Shown: in pieces, positions 38,087-48,436 of the stretch
Layout: every line of letters begins with the position of its first letter
Numbering within the stretch: position 1 is the first letter of the stretch
Origin: Woronichinia naegeliana WA131
GTDB taxonomy: Bacteria > Cyanobacteriota > Cyanobacteriia > Cyanobacteriales > Microcystaceae
Length of the DNA: 64,000 nucleotides
Reading direction: 5' to 3'
Assembly (NCBI GenBank): GCA_025370055.1
Contig: CP073041.1
Location: 3,844,001 to 3,908,000 of the forward strand
Program-made: the position numbers and the translations under genes
Notes under the pieces: model-generated
Told to the model about the DNA's origin: nothing
The model's database searches: none
Seen by the model: the letters and a program-made list of their open reading frames with translations, nothing else

Positions 38087-38138
38087 TTTATCGCGGTTCC
38101 GTTACAAAGGGCGGAGGTGGAGGACAATTTCTATGATA

Positions 38139-39269
38139 TACTAAACACGGTCACAGGTTGCGAATTCTAAAAATAAGAGATAATATAATAAAAATAGAAA
38201 AATTAGTCAAGAGGCTGAGAAATGATTAAGTTAGAATTTACAGAAGAAGACAAAAGACTGTTGTCTTACGGTCGGTTTAATCACCCGCATCCTAGAGTGC
38301 AGCTAAAGATGGAAGTTTTATGGCTAAAAAGTCAGGGATTGTCTCATCAAAAAATTGCTCAATTCGCAGGAGTTTCAGTAAATACGGTGACAAGCTATAT
38401 CCGTGATTATCAAGAGGGCGGGATAGAAAAACTAAAAGAAATAAAATTTAATCGCCCGAAAAGCGAGTTAACAGAGCATCAAGGGACAATTGAGGCATAT
38501 TTTGAGTCAAATCCACCAGCAACAATAAATGAAGCAGTAAAAAGAATAGAAGAATTAACAGGAATAAAAAGAAGTCCGACGCAAGTCAGAAAATTTTTAA
38601 AGTCAATAGGAATGAGGTGTCTAAAGGTGGGAACAATTCCATCAAAAGCAGATGTAGAAGCTCAGGATAGCTATAGAGAAAAAGAGCTAGAACCAAGGCT
38701 AGAAGAGGCAAAAGCAGGAAAAAGGGCAGTTTTCTTTGTAGATGCCTCTCATTTTGTAATGGGAGCATTTGTAAATTTTATATGGTGCTTCAAGAGGATT
38801 TTTATTAAGTCACCATCAGGGAGAAAACGTTTTAATGTGTTAGGAGCATTAAATGCAATTACCCATGAAGTAATTATGGTAACGAACAGTTTTTATATTA
38901 CGGGAACTCAGGTTTGTGAACTCCTAGAAAAGATAGCAGAATTAGGACTATTAATACCGATTACGTTGGTATTAGACAATGCTCGTTATCAAAAATGCCG
39001 AATTGTACAGGAGTTGGCAGAATCATTAGGAATAGAGTTACTGTACTTACCTCCTTATTCTCCTAACTTGAATTTAATTGAAAGACTGTGGAAGTTTGTG
39101 AAGAAGAAGTGTTTATACGCAAAATATTATGAAGATTTTACGCAGTTTTCTGCAGCAATTTCAGGATGTCTTGAGGATGCTAACGTAAAATATAAGGAGG
39201 AGCTTGATTCTCTGCTCACCTTACGATTTCAACGCTTTGATAAATCTCAGATTATGAACGTTTGAAGTA
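38139..39269 (+). mobile_element. IS-D copy 3 (IS630, 1,131 bp)
   Basis: TA repeats at 38137-38138 and 39270-39271. Inserted between the orphan antitoxin and the ATPase gene, probably within the ATPase promoter region. Confidence 0.93.
38222..39265 (+). CDS. IS630 family transposase (IS-D copy 3)
   Basis: 347 residues, intact. One substitution from copy 1 (NSF for NSS in the segment MVTNSxYITG). Confidence 0.93.
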   Translation: MIKLEFTEEDKRLLSYGRFNHPHPRVQLKMEVLWLKSQGLSHQKIAQFAGVSVNTVTSYIRDYQEGGIEKLKEIKFNRPKSELTEHQGTIEAYFESNPPATINEAVKRIEELTGIKRSPTQVRKFLKSIGMRCLKVGTIPSKADVEAQDSYREKELEPRLEEAKAGKRAVFFVDASHFVMGAFVNFIWCFKRIFIKSPSGRKRFNVLGALNAITHEVIMVTNSFYITGTQVCELLEKIAELGLLIPITLVLDNARYQKCRIVQELAESLGIELLYLPPYSPNLNLIERLWKFVKKKCLYAKYYEDFTQFSAAISGCLEDANVKYKEELDSLLTLRFQRFDKSQIMNV

Positions 39270-39339
39270 TAATTGCAGAGGTTAGGAAGGCGGAGAATTT
39301 GTCTATAATAGTTTAAGCAAGCAATTTTGGCGATCGCCG

Positions 39340-40677
39340 ATGTCTCAAGACCTTATTACCAATCTCTATAATGCGTTTGATCCTGATAAGGTTCTGCCTG
39401 CGGGTGATCCTGTTTATGTTGACTTAAAAGCAGTGCGGGGAGACAGTGATATTATTCGGGATTTTGGCCATAAAATTCTGCGATCGCCGAATCGAAATAC
39501 TTGTCAATTGTATGTCGGGCATCGGGGCGGCGGTAAATCAACAGAATTATTGCGATTAAAGGCAGAGTTAGAAAGACAAGGCTGTTTTGTGGTTTATTTT
39601 GCAGCAGATGAAGAAGATATTGATCAAGAAGATGCCCAATACACGGATATTTTAATTGCCTGTACTCGTCATTTGTTAAAGGCTCTAAAAGACGCTGACA
39701 CTCAGCCTTTGTTTCGTTGGATTGAAGAACGTTGGCGAGATTTAGAAGATATTGCTTCTTTAGAAATTACCGTTCAGGATTTAAAAATAGAAAATTTGAT
39801 TCCTTTATTTGCTAAATTGTCAGCTAATATTCGTGCTATACCGACCGAAAGAGCTAAGATTCGAGAAAAACTTAATCCTCATACGGTAACGTTACTGAAT
39901 GCCCTGAATTTGTTTATTGAAGATGGTAAACGCAAACTTTCTGAGGGGAAAACTCAATTAGTCATTATTGCAGATAATTTAGATCGGATTGCTCCTGTTT
40001 TAAAGACGGATAGAACCAATCACGATGAGATTTTTTTAGACCGAGCTAATCAATTAAAAGGTTTAGCTTGTCATGTTATTTATACCATTCCTATATCCTT
40101 GGCCTATTCTATTCGGGCTACGGAATTACGCAATCTTTATGATGGTGATCCGTTAGCTTTGCCGATGGTAATGGTACAACAAAGAGATAATTCTCCTTGC
40201 ATAGAAGGACTCAGTTTAATGAAAACAGTTGTGGAAAAGAGAGTGCAACAATTTTCTCCAACTCGTTCTTTAGAAACAGAAATTTTTGAAACTAAAGAGG
40301 TTTTAGAGCGGCTGTGTTTGATGAGTGGTGGTCACATGAGAAATTTAATGTTTTTAATTGAATCAGCGATTGATCATGTCAACAGTTTACCGATTACAAT
40401 CCGTGCTGCTCAAAGAGCTATTACTCAAGCCAGAGACATTTTTCGTTCTACTGTTGAAGATAAGCAGTGGGAAATTTTAGCGGACGTTTACCGCAATAAA
40501 GTTATTAAAAATAATGATGAATATCGCAAGTTACTGTTTAATCATTGCATTTTACAATATGTAGATTTTGATGAACAGGAAGAAATGCAACGCTGGTATG
40601 ACGTTCATCCCTTGATTCTCGGTATTCAGGAATTTAAGAAAGAACTAGAAAAAAGTCAAAATTTATCAGGTAATTAA
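39340..40677 (+). CDS. P-loop ATPase, probable AAA/STAND-like
   Basis: 445 residues. Walker A GHRGGGKST (residues 60-68) and Walker B-like VIIADNLDRI (208-217). After it come helical segments with GGHMRNLMFLIESAID, resembling the sensor-2/arginine region of AAA_16-type ATPases. The N-terminus has VYVDLKAVRGDSDIIRDFG before the P-loop. The next gene begins 2 bp after its stop and encodes a TPR protein, so the two form a unit. Such ATPase plus TPR pairs are seen in signalling and defence modules, but I cannot name this one. A HIP1 site overlaps the start region. The IS-D insertion 70 bp upstream may affect expression. Confidence 0.8.
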   Translation: MSQDLITNLYNAFDPDKVLPAGDPVYVDLKAVRGDSDIIRDFGHKILRSPNRNTCQLYVGHRGGGKSTELLRLKAELERQGCFVVYFAADEEDIDQEDAQYTDILIACTRHLLKALKDADTQPLFRWIEERWRDLEDIASLEITVQDLKIENLIPLFAKLSANIRAIPTERAKIREKLNPHTVTLLNALNLFIEDGKRKLSEGKTQLVIIADNLDRIAPVLKTDRTNHDEIFLDRANQLKGLACHVIYTIPISLAYSIRATELRNLYDGDPLALPMVMVQQRDNSPCIEGLSLMKTVVEKRVQQFSPTRSLETEIFETKEVLERLCLMSGGHMRNLMFLIESAIDHVNSLPITIRAAQRAITQARDIFRSTVEDKQWEILADVYRNKVIKNNDEYRKLLFNHCILQYVDFDEQEEMQRWYDVHPLILGIQEFKKELEKSQNLSGN

Positions 40678-41798
40678 CGATGATTGCAACTACTATTGAT
40701 TGGGATCAAGATGTGGTGAGTAGCAAGGAAGAATCCTATCAGTCTTTGCAAAATGCTCTAAATCGTAATCAAGGTTTTGGTTTATATTTTGTACGTTCTT
40801 CGCCTGTCCAAACTCAGGCTATTATTGAAGATATTAAACGTGATTTACCAAATAAAAATATAGGTGTTTTACCACTGACGTATGAGGTTGATAATCTTTT
40901 TAATCTTATCACTAATTTACCCAATTACCAAAATCTCAATATTTTATTTATTTCTGGTTTAGAGTTGTCGCTATTACGTTATGAAGAAAGAGAATCTGAA
41001 GGACTTTTTTTACTGAGTCAAAGTGCTGTTTATGGGGGAACTTGGGCTGGTGTACCGCGTATTTTAGGACATTTAAACCTGAGCCGTGAAAGATTCCGTG
41101 AACATTTTCCTTTTTCTATTGTTTTTTGTTTACCTGAGTTTGCCCTGCGTTATTTTATTCGCCGCGCTCCCGATTTTTTTGATTGGCGATCAGGTATTTA
41201 TGAATTTCCGTTAGATCAAGATACATTATCTAAAGAACTAAAAGAAAAACTTGCAGAACTTAAAGCCTACTTAAGTGATTCTCCAAATTTAGAAAAATAT
41301 AAAGCTTCTGAACTTTGGTTTGAAATGGGTTTAGTATTTGCAATGGTGGGAGAACAAATTAAAGCAATTTCTGCATTTGATCGAGTTTTACAATTTTATC
41401 CAGATGAATACAATGCTTTGTATAATAAAGGAGTTGCTCTTGAAGATTTAGGAAGATATGAGGAATCAATAACGGCCTACGACAATGTTCTGAAAATGAG
41501 ACCTAGTGATTATGAAGCTTGGAATAGCCGAGGTCTTGCATTGTTTAATCTAGATAGGTATGAAGAAGCGATCGCCTCCTATGACAACGCCTTGAAAATT
41601 AAACCTGATTACCACGAAGCTTGGTACAACAGAGGGAATGCGTTAGGGAATTTAGGCAGAAACGAAGAAGCGATTACCTCCTATGACAATGCTTTGAAAT
41701 TCAAGTCTGATAAGTATAAAGCTTGGAACCACCGAGGGAATGCGTTGCTTGTACCTATGCCTTACAAAAAAATTGCTCTTGCAATTGAAAACTTAAAA

Positions 41799-43188
41799 GG
41801 GTGCGACCTTTAGTTGATGAAGGAAAAGAAAAGTGTTAACATGAGATGAAAAGTGACAAAGAGGAAACAATGATGACAGCAAAACTAATTAATGTAGAGG
41901 GTTCAAAGATAAAAATAGAACTAACATTAGAACTCAGTCGTTCAATGTTGGATACAGAAATAAATATTCAAAAAGGCTTAAACGAAGTAGGTTGCATCGC
42001 CAGCAAAGAAGCCTTGAAATATTTAGATACAGATGGTTCACCCTTAAAAATCGGTGAAGAAATCTGGAAGAGTAAGGGAGAGCAACCGAAAGAATATCAA
42101 ACACCTTATGGTGAGGTTATAGTGAATCGTCATGTATATCAGCGTTCACCTTTGAGGAAAAACGTATTGCCCCTTAGAAAGAGAAGCAAGGATAATCATA
42201 ACATCAACGCCATTATTGGCAAAACAGGTATCCTCAAAAATGTCAGGGATGGCAGGCAAAGAGGTGAAAAATGATTTATTAGAAAATCATGGTAGAAAAG
42301 TAGCGCTATCCTATATCCAAAGATTGAGTGAAGCAGTAGGAAGTGTGGTACAGGCAAAAGAAGAAGCGTGGAGTTATGCCCCGCCCAAGGAGGATAGCCA
42401 AATTGCAACAGTGGGAATAGGATTAGATGGAACCTGTATGCTGATGTGTGAGGATGGCTACCGTGAAGCAATGGTGGGAACCGTTTCCCTATACGATAGT
42501 GAAGGCGAACGTCAACATACAATCTATCTAGGTGCGGCACCAGAGTATGGAAAAAAGAGTTTTCTAGAAAGATTAGAAAGAGAAATTGAGCGAGCGAAAA
42601 ACCGTTATCCAGAGGCAACATTGGTCGGGATAGCAGACGGGGCAGAATCAAATTGGAAGTTTTTAGAAAAGCAAACGGAAGAACAGATATTAGATTTCTA
42701 TCATGCCTCTGGTTACTTAGGTGCCTTGGCAGAAGCGTTGCATCCGAATACCGTGTCAAAACAAAAAGAATGGTTGACTGAAAATTGTCGAGAACTCAAG
42801 CATGAAAAAGGAAAAGCAGGAGAACTGCTAAATCTGATGAAAGAAGTCAAAGAAGAAAAAAGTCATTCTAAGAATCTTACCGAGAAACTACAAGCGGCGA
42901 TTACTTATTACGAGAATCATCAGCATCAAATGGATTATGCTGAATACATAGAGAAAAAGTATCCGATTGGTTCAGGTGTTACGGAAGCAGCTTGTAAGAC
43001 GTTGGTCAAACAACGATTATGTTGTTCAGGGATGCGATGGAAGGAAAAAGGAGCAGGAATTATTTTGAGCCTACGAGCTTTGGTATTGACCAAGGAACGA
43101 TGGAGTCAATTTTGGGCAAAACTTGATCAATATGGGTTCCCTGTAGAACCCTGATTACAACAGCTTTTATCAACTAAAGGTCGCACCC
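41799..43188 (+). mobile_element. IS-B copy 5 (1,390 bp)
   Basis: ACTTAAAA repeats at 41791-41798 and 43189-43196. Its left end reads GGGTGCGACC where the others have GGGTGTGACC. Confidence 0.94.
41846..43154 (+). CDS. ISKra4-family transposase, two frames (IS-B copy 5)
   Basis: First frame 41846-42274, second to 43154; same +1 relation as at 15365 and no further stops. The substitution LEKKYPIG to IEKKYPIG is shared with copy 4, which groups the two. Confidence 0.8.
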
Positions 43189-43315
43189 ACTTAAAACAAG
43201 CAATTAAACTAGATTCCGAATATTTAGAAGATGCAAAAAATGACACCGACTTTGATAAAATTCGCCATGATTCCCGTTTTATTAACTTAATTAATTCCCA
43301 AAATCAGAATTTACA

Positions 43316-43597
43316 ATGATGAAATCCTCCTTATACTTAACTACAACCGCTTTACCTGGCAACAAAATTGAGATTCAAAACCCCGATCTTAACGTTGGTC
43401 AATCCGTAGAAATTGTGGTTCTGATACCCGAATCTTCGCAATCTGAACTTTCTCTAGAAGACCGTATTACCTTTTTAAAATTGCCTCTTTTCGAGCGACA
43501 AAAAATTCTAAAAGAACAAGCAGAATCAATGGTTAATCACTATCAAGAAAACTCTGAATGGAAAGAACTATTAAGCAATGACATCATTGACTATTAA
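43316..43597 (+). CDS. Putative antitoxin of the MazF-type pair
   Basis: 93 residues. It begins with a short beta-rich domain (TTALPGNKIEIQNPDLNVGQ, SVEIVVLIPES) like an AbrB/MazE-style swapped barrel, then an acidic helical tail (WKELLSNDIIDY). Its start overlaps the end of the TPR gene and its stop overlaps the toxin start by 20 bp, the usual tight toxin-antitoxin spacing. Intact. Confidence 0.75.
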   Translation: MMKSSLYLTTTALPGNKIEIQNPDLNVGQSVEIVVLIPESSQSELSLEDRITFLKLPLFERQKILKEQAESMVNHYQENSEWKELLSNDIIDY

Positions 43598-43952
43598 GCC
43601 CGAAACCCTAAAACGTGGTGAAATTTGGTTAGTAAACTTCGATCCGACCATTGGGGCTGAAATCAGAAAAAGTCGTCCTGCCGTTGTCATTAGCTCGAAC
43701 GCAGTCGGAAAATTACCGATTAAACTCATTGCACCAATTACCGATTGGAAGCCCTATTTTACTCAAAATTTTTGGCATATAAAAATTGAGCCAAATACGA
43801 CAAATGGCTTAACAAAAATTTCCGCCATTGATGCCCTACAAATTAGAGGTGTGGATTTACAAAGATTCATCCAAAAATTGGGCAGTGCTGATTCATCCAA
43901 AATGCAAGAAATTTCCGTCGCTATTCTTACTATTCTTGAGTATCGTGATTAA
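43578..43952 (+). CDS. MazF/PemK-family endoribonuclease toxin
   Basis: 124 residues with the MazF signature RGEIWLVNFDPTIGAEIRKS, then RPAVVISSNAVG and the core Thr/Ser stretch (TNGLTKISAIDALQIRGV). The family cleaves single-stranded mRNA at short motifs to arrest growth and is neutralised by the preceding antitoxin. Both genes are intact, the only apparently functional toxin-antitoxin pair in the window. Confidence 0.9.
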   Translation: MTSLTIKPETLKRGEIWLVNFDPTIGAEIRKSRPAVVISSNAVGKLPIKLIAPITDWKPYFTQNFWHIKIEPNTTNGLTKISAIDALQIRGVDLQRFIQKLGSADSSKMQEISVAILTILEYRD

Positions 43953-43992
43953 CAGTGTAGGTTTTATGTGACGGCTTATCGTACCCATCGAA

Positions 43993-44038
43993 TTTAAAAA
44001 AATTAACTACGCTTATTTAAAAAAATTAACTACACTTA
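43993..44038. repeat. Two tandem 23-bp repeats
   Basis: TTTAAAAAAATTAACTACGC and its next copy (one base changed) are adjacent, in the gap between the toxin and the coiled-coil gene. Confidence 0.7.
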
Positions 44039-44080
44039 AATACTTTACTTTATGTTAATGTGATAAAAATGCGATCGCCG

Positions 44081-44344
44081 TTAAGGATTAAGGGATGATT
44101 TTATAACAAATCCTAATAGAGCCAAAAACATTGCTGAAATGAGAACCCAGAGACGAGTATCCTGCTTCTCAGATTGTTTTCTGAGTTCCGCCATATTATC
44201 GTTGATAGCCTCTAACTTCTCATCCATTCTCGCCTGATTAATTTTGATCTCAATTACAGTCTCGTTAATTTTTTCCACACTTTGCTTAAGCTCAGTTATC
44301 AGGTCTTTTATTTCCTTTAACTCAGAATCGGTGACAGTAGGCAT
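44081..44344 (-). CDS. Small coiled-coil protein with C-terminal membrane helix
   Basis: 87 residues from the Met at 44344 (MPTVTDSELKEIKDL). Heptad-rich middle (KINETVIEIKINQARMDEKL) and a C-terminal hydrophobic helix (LWVLISAMFLALLGFVI). Related to the broken genes at 4803 and 12133. A tail-anchored oligomer is likely, but the function is unknown. The upstream Met at 44368 would add eight atypical residues, so I reject it. Confidence 0.75.
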   Translation of the reverse strand: MPTVTDSELKEIKDLITELKQSVEKINETVIEIKINQARMDEKLEAINDNMAELRKQSEKQDTRLWVLISAMFLALLGFVIKSSLNP

Positions 44345-44413
44345 AGGACAGTATTCCCGAAGCAACAATACAAATTATACAACAAGGAAAAACGCGATCG
44401 CCGGTTTATCGCT

Positions 44414-44506
44414 TTAAGCCGATGGGAAAAAAGCAATTTTTCCTAACAGTCCCAACAATCCCCCAACCAAAGCAAACAATATCCCAATTAACCAACCTGT
44501 TAAACG
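44414..44506 (-). pseudogene. C-terminal remnant of a membrane protein gene
   Basis: Frame LTGWLIGILFALVGGLLGLL then GKIAFFPSA and TAA at 44414-44416. A single glycine-rich hydrophobic helix. Everything upstream has been replaced by IS-B copy 6 at 44507. Confidence 0.55.
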
Positions 44507-45870
44507 GGTGTGACCTTTAGTTGATGAAGGAAAAGAAAAGTGTTAACATGAGATGAAAAGTGACAAAGAGGAAACAATGATGACAGCAAAACTAATTAAT
44601 GTAGAGGGTTCAAAGATAAAAATAGAACTAACATTAGAACTAAGTCGTTCAATGTTGGATACAGAAATAAATATTCAAAAAGGCTTAAACGAAGTAGGTT
44701 GCATCGCCAGCAAAGAAGCCTTGAAATATTTAGATACAGATGGTTCACCCTTAAAAATCGGTGAAGAAATCTGGAAGAGTAAGGGAGAGCAACCGAAAGA
44801 ATATCAAACACCTTATGGTGAGGTTATAGTGAATCGTCATGTATATCAGCGTTCACCTTTGAGGAAAAACGTATTGCCCCTTAGAAAGAGAAGCAAGGAT
44901 AATCATAACATCAACGCCATTATTGGCAAAACAGGTATCCTCAAAAATGTCAGGGATGGCAGGCAAAGAGGTGAAAAATGATTTATTAGAAAATCATGGT
45001 AGAAAAGTAGCGCTATCCTATATCCAAAGATTGAGTGAAGCAGTAGGAAGTGTGGTACAGGCAAAAGAAGAAGCGTGGAGTTATGCCCCGCCCAAGGAGG
45101 ATAGCCAAATTGCAACAGTGGGAATAGGATTAGATGGAACCTGTATGCTGATAGGCGAAGAGGGCTACCGTGAAGCAATGGTGGGAACCCTTTCCCTATA
45201 CGATAGTGAGGGAGAACGTCAACAGACAATCTATCTAGGGCTTGCTGAATAAGTATAGAACCCTTGCCAGATAATGCTTTCAAGCATTTTAAAAACGATC
45301 AGGTGCAAGGTTATGGCCTTTGGAGGCTCAAAGCCCATGCACGTCGTTGGAAAACTGGGGGTTGAAATTGGAAACAACTCTCTGAAGTCACCATTTTTCG
45401 CGTCCTGTGGCATCTAGGTTCGTTTTGTGGACTTTTTCAGCAGACCCTATCTAGGTGCGGCACCAGAGTATGGAAAAAAGAGTTTTCTAGAAAGATTGGA
45501 AAGAGAAATTGAGCGAGCAAAAAAACGTTATCCAGAGGCAAAATTGGTCGGTATAGCAGATGGTGCAGAATCAAATTGGAAGTTTTTAGAAAAGCAAACG
45601 GAAGAACAGATATTAGATTTCTATCATGCCTCTGGTTACTTAGGAGCGTTGGCAGAAGCGTTGCATCCTAATACCGTGTCAAAACAAAAAGAATGGTTGG
45701 TTAAAAATTGTCGAGAACTCAAGCATAAAAAAGGAAAATCAGGAGAACTGCTAAATCTGATGAAAGAAGTCAAAGAAGAAAAAAGTCATTCTAAGAATCT
45801 TACCGAGAAACTACAAGCAGCGATTACTTATTACGAGAATCATCAGCATCAAATGGATTATGCTGAATAC
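44507..45870 (+). mobile_element. IS-B copy 6, 3'-truncated, carrying MITE M2
   Basis: Starts normally and is interrupted by M2 (45238-45447). It ends at GCTGAATAC, where IS-F begins, so about 240 bp of the 3' end are missing. Transposase frames 44553-44981 and 44923-45894 are both disrupted. Substitutions such as LIGEEGYREA distinguish it from the other copies. Confidence 0.88.
45238..45447 (+). mobile_element. MITE M2, copy a (210 bp)
   Basis: Ends GGGCTTGCTGAATAAG and GGGTCTGCTGAAAAAGTC (complement of right end), flanked by TATCTA repeats (45232-45237, 45448-45453). No coding capacity. The termini and the 6-bp TNNNTA duplication match IS-A, which is therefore the likely source of transposase. 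Confidence 0.9.
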
Positions 45871-46037
45871 CTGCTGGGGCGACAAGATAGCTAGAAGACA
45901 GACATAGCAAGCTCCATAGCCCTCTGACCTCGAATGTAATCCCTCAACCGATGACGACTAATTTGCATTAGCTCTTGAATTATTTTTTCATACATCTGCC
46001 GTAGTCCCAGCCACAAATGGAGGTGTTGACCTACATA

Positions 46038-47724
46038 GGGCTTGCTGAAAAAGTCAAAAAACGAAAGAAATGTGGGTTAGGGAAGTATGGACTGAAAAAG
46101 CATAGATAACTTATCCTTATGGAAACAAATCAAAATACAGATTTTGTTTAATCTATTGTTCCTTTCTGTCTAAAAAGGTCAACACAAATCACTCCTCACA
46201 AAAGAGAGGAAAATTAACACCATTTTTCACAAGAAAAACGACTCTACAACTTTTTACTTTTTGTCTTCTGAAGTAGAGTAGAAAGATTCATTACCAAAAA
46301 GTTCATCGCAATTACCGTTTCCGAGGTCTCAGGTAGTTTGGCCATCACTCGACCAAGACTAAATTTCCTCTTTCCCTGTCCGAATTTACCCTCAATGGCA
46401 TTACGCACTCTTTCATCTGAGCGTGCCTCTTTCTTTTTTTCTTTGCTCACCTCTTTCGGCGGTCTTCCCAATCGGGGACCACTCATTCTTATATCCCTTT
46501 CTTTACAATAAGCTCGATTCGCTTTTGTTCGATAGATTTTATCCACATGAACCGATTCCGGATAACATCCTGTTTCCCTTTTATATTCTTCTATTCGCGC
46601 TTGTAAATCTCCCGATTCGTTGTAATTATCCCAACTTAATTTGTCTAAGAAGACAAAGCCATTCACATTACTTGCCGATATTTTAGCTCCAAACTCTACT
46701 GCTTTTCCCGCTTTTCCACGCACTATTGGACGCACGTGAGGTTGGCTTACACTCACAATTCTGTTTTCTACTTTATTTGTCTTTTTTTCATACATTTCTA
46801 ACTGTTGCTCATACACTTTTCCTATCGTTACAAGCTCTTCTTGCTCTTTTTTCGTTAGTTTTTCTAACTTTGCTCCCTCTTCTATCATTTTTTCTATATC
46901 AGACAAGTTTCTTTTTATATATCCTAGTTGTTTTTTTGTTCCTTTTCTTCTTTCTTTTTTTGACACACGACGTTTTTTTGCTATGGCTAAGTACTCTTTT
47001 CTTGCCACTTCCCTATAAGTCCTCGGCTTTTCTTTCCTTTTCTCTTTTATTTCTTCATACAGCTTATCTATTATTTTTTCTGTTTTTTCTCTGGCATCAT
47101 TCAATATTCCTATATCCGTTGGATATTTTATATCTGCTGGTGTACAAGTCGCATCTAACAATAACTTTCCTTCATTTTCTTTTTTTTCTGACGCTACACC
47201 CGTCGCTTTTTTTCTATTTCTTTATTAATTTTATTTATTAATTCCATTCCTATTTTTTTACGAAAATGAACCATCATTGACGCATTAAATGCTTCTTTGC
47301 TACTATAGCTTTCCATTCCTATAAAGTACTGTAAATAAGGGTTCTCTTTTATTTGTTCTACTGTTTCTCTGTCACTTTTTCCTGAAATTTCTTTGATAAT
47401 TAATGCTCCTAATGCCATTCTAAATGATTTGGCTGGGGCTCCTTTTTTTTCTGTGAAGTTTTTTGCATATTCTTCCTCATATTCTTCCCAGGGAATCATT
47501 TTTGACATTTCTATCCAACGATTTTCTTCGTCTAACTGCCCGCCGAACAGATTTTTCAAGTTTTCTGGTGTTTCAATTGAGTACTGTTGCTTTCGGTACA
47601 TCTGCTTTCTCTCTTCTTAATGCAATGGTTTTGAGGCATTCTACCCTATTTTCGTGCATTCTAGCGGTTCTTAATTCGCCTACTATTTTTCTCCGTAAAG
47701 GTTTCAGCTTTTTTCAGCAAGCCC
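46038..47724 (-). mobile_element. IS-A copy 4 (1,687 bp)
   Basis: TACATA repeats at 46032-46037 and 47725-47730, within IS-F. Confidence 0.94.
46244..47601 (-). pseudogene. IS-A transposase, 1-nt deletion (copy 4)
   Basis: Same A8-to-A7 loss as copy 3, splitting the frame into 47601-47194 and 47161-46244. It differs from copy 3 by a Pro codon at MIPWEEY (Leu in copy 3), so it is not simply a repeat of that copy. Confidence 0.9.
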
Positions 47725-48436
47725 TACATAAAAGCTACTGTGACGACGTTTACTCGTTCTTTTCGATTCTGGTCTGACCACATATTTTTGAATTCCTTTT
47801 TCCTTGACCATTTGACCTTGTAGAATTGCACTCGTATGGGCAATCGCTGCCACAATTAATAGCTTTGATAGTCGTTCTGCCTCTAGATTTGTTCCCTCTA
47901 GATTATAGCCTCCAGACTTCAAATCCCTAAACATTTCCTCGATACCAAATCTTTTTTGATACGATTTAATTGCCTCCTCTAGGCTTCCTAAATTTGTCAA
48001 GATAAACCAAGGCTCTTTTGTCTTAAATCCGCCGTAGGTCTTTTTCCATTTACAGGCTAAATTAAATCCTCCAAATCCTTTCATTTTGGTAACGTTTACT
48101 TCGTTAAAAAATAGACTTGTTCCCGGGGATAATCCCAACGCTCTCATTTCTTGGTAAAGCTGCTCATCTTCCGACACATTTGTCGTCTTTTTCTGTCTCA
48201 AACAAAAGTATAGACCCTTCTTTCCTAGCCACTTTCCCAGTGTGACTGAACAGAATTCTCTGTCCCCTAATATCACTATTTTGTATTCTGAGAATAGGCT
48301 TATTGCCTTCTCTAAATACCCTTTTTGAGCCGTTAAATTACTATTTCCTTTTTTGTCTAAAAATTCCCAATATACTAACACCGCTCTTTTCTCATAAATT
48401 AAGCTTACTGTCAGGATGTTTATTACACCCTAATTA

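Larger units (their letters stand above)
40680..43319 (+). pseudogene. TPR protein partner of the ATPase, split by IS-B
   Basis: The N-terminal half (about 190 residues, IATTIDWDQDVVSSKEESYQ, LNILFISGLELSLLRYEE, APDFFDWRSGIYEFPLDQ) looks like an ATPase-related domain lacking a P-loop. At least four TPR units follow (FDRVLQFYPDEYNALYNKG, YDNVLKMRPSDYEAWNSRG and so on). IS-B copy 5 interrupts after codon 373 with ACTTAAAA repeats. The last 40 codons resume at 43197 (QAIKLDSEYLEDAKNDTDFD). Rejoined length 413. As it stands the protein ends in IS-B sequence after LKGCDL, losing only its C-terminal TPR cap, so partial function is possible. Confidence 0.83.
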
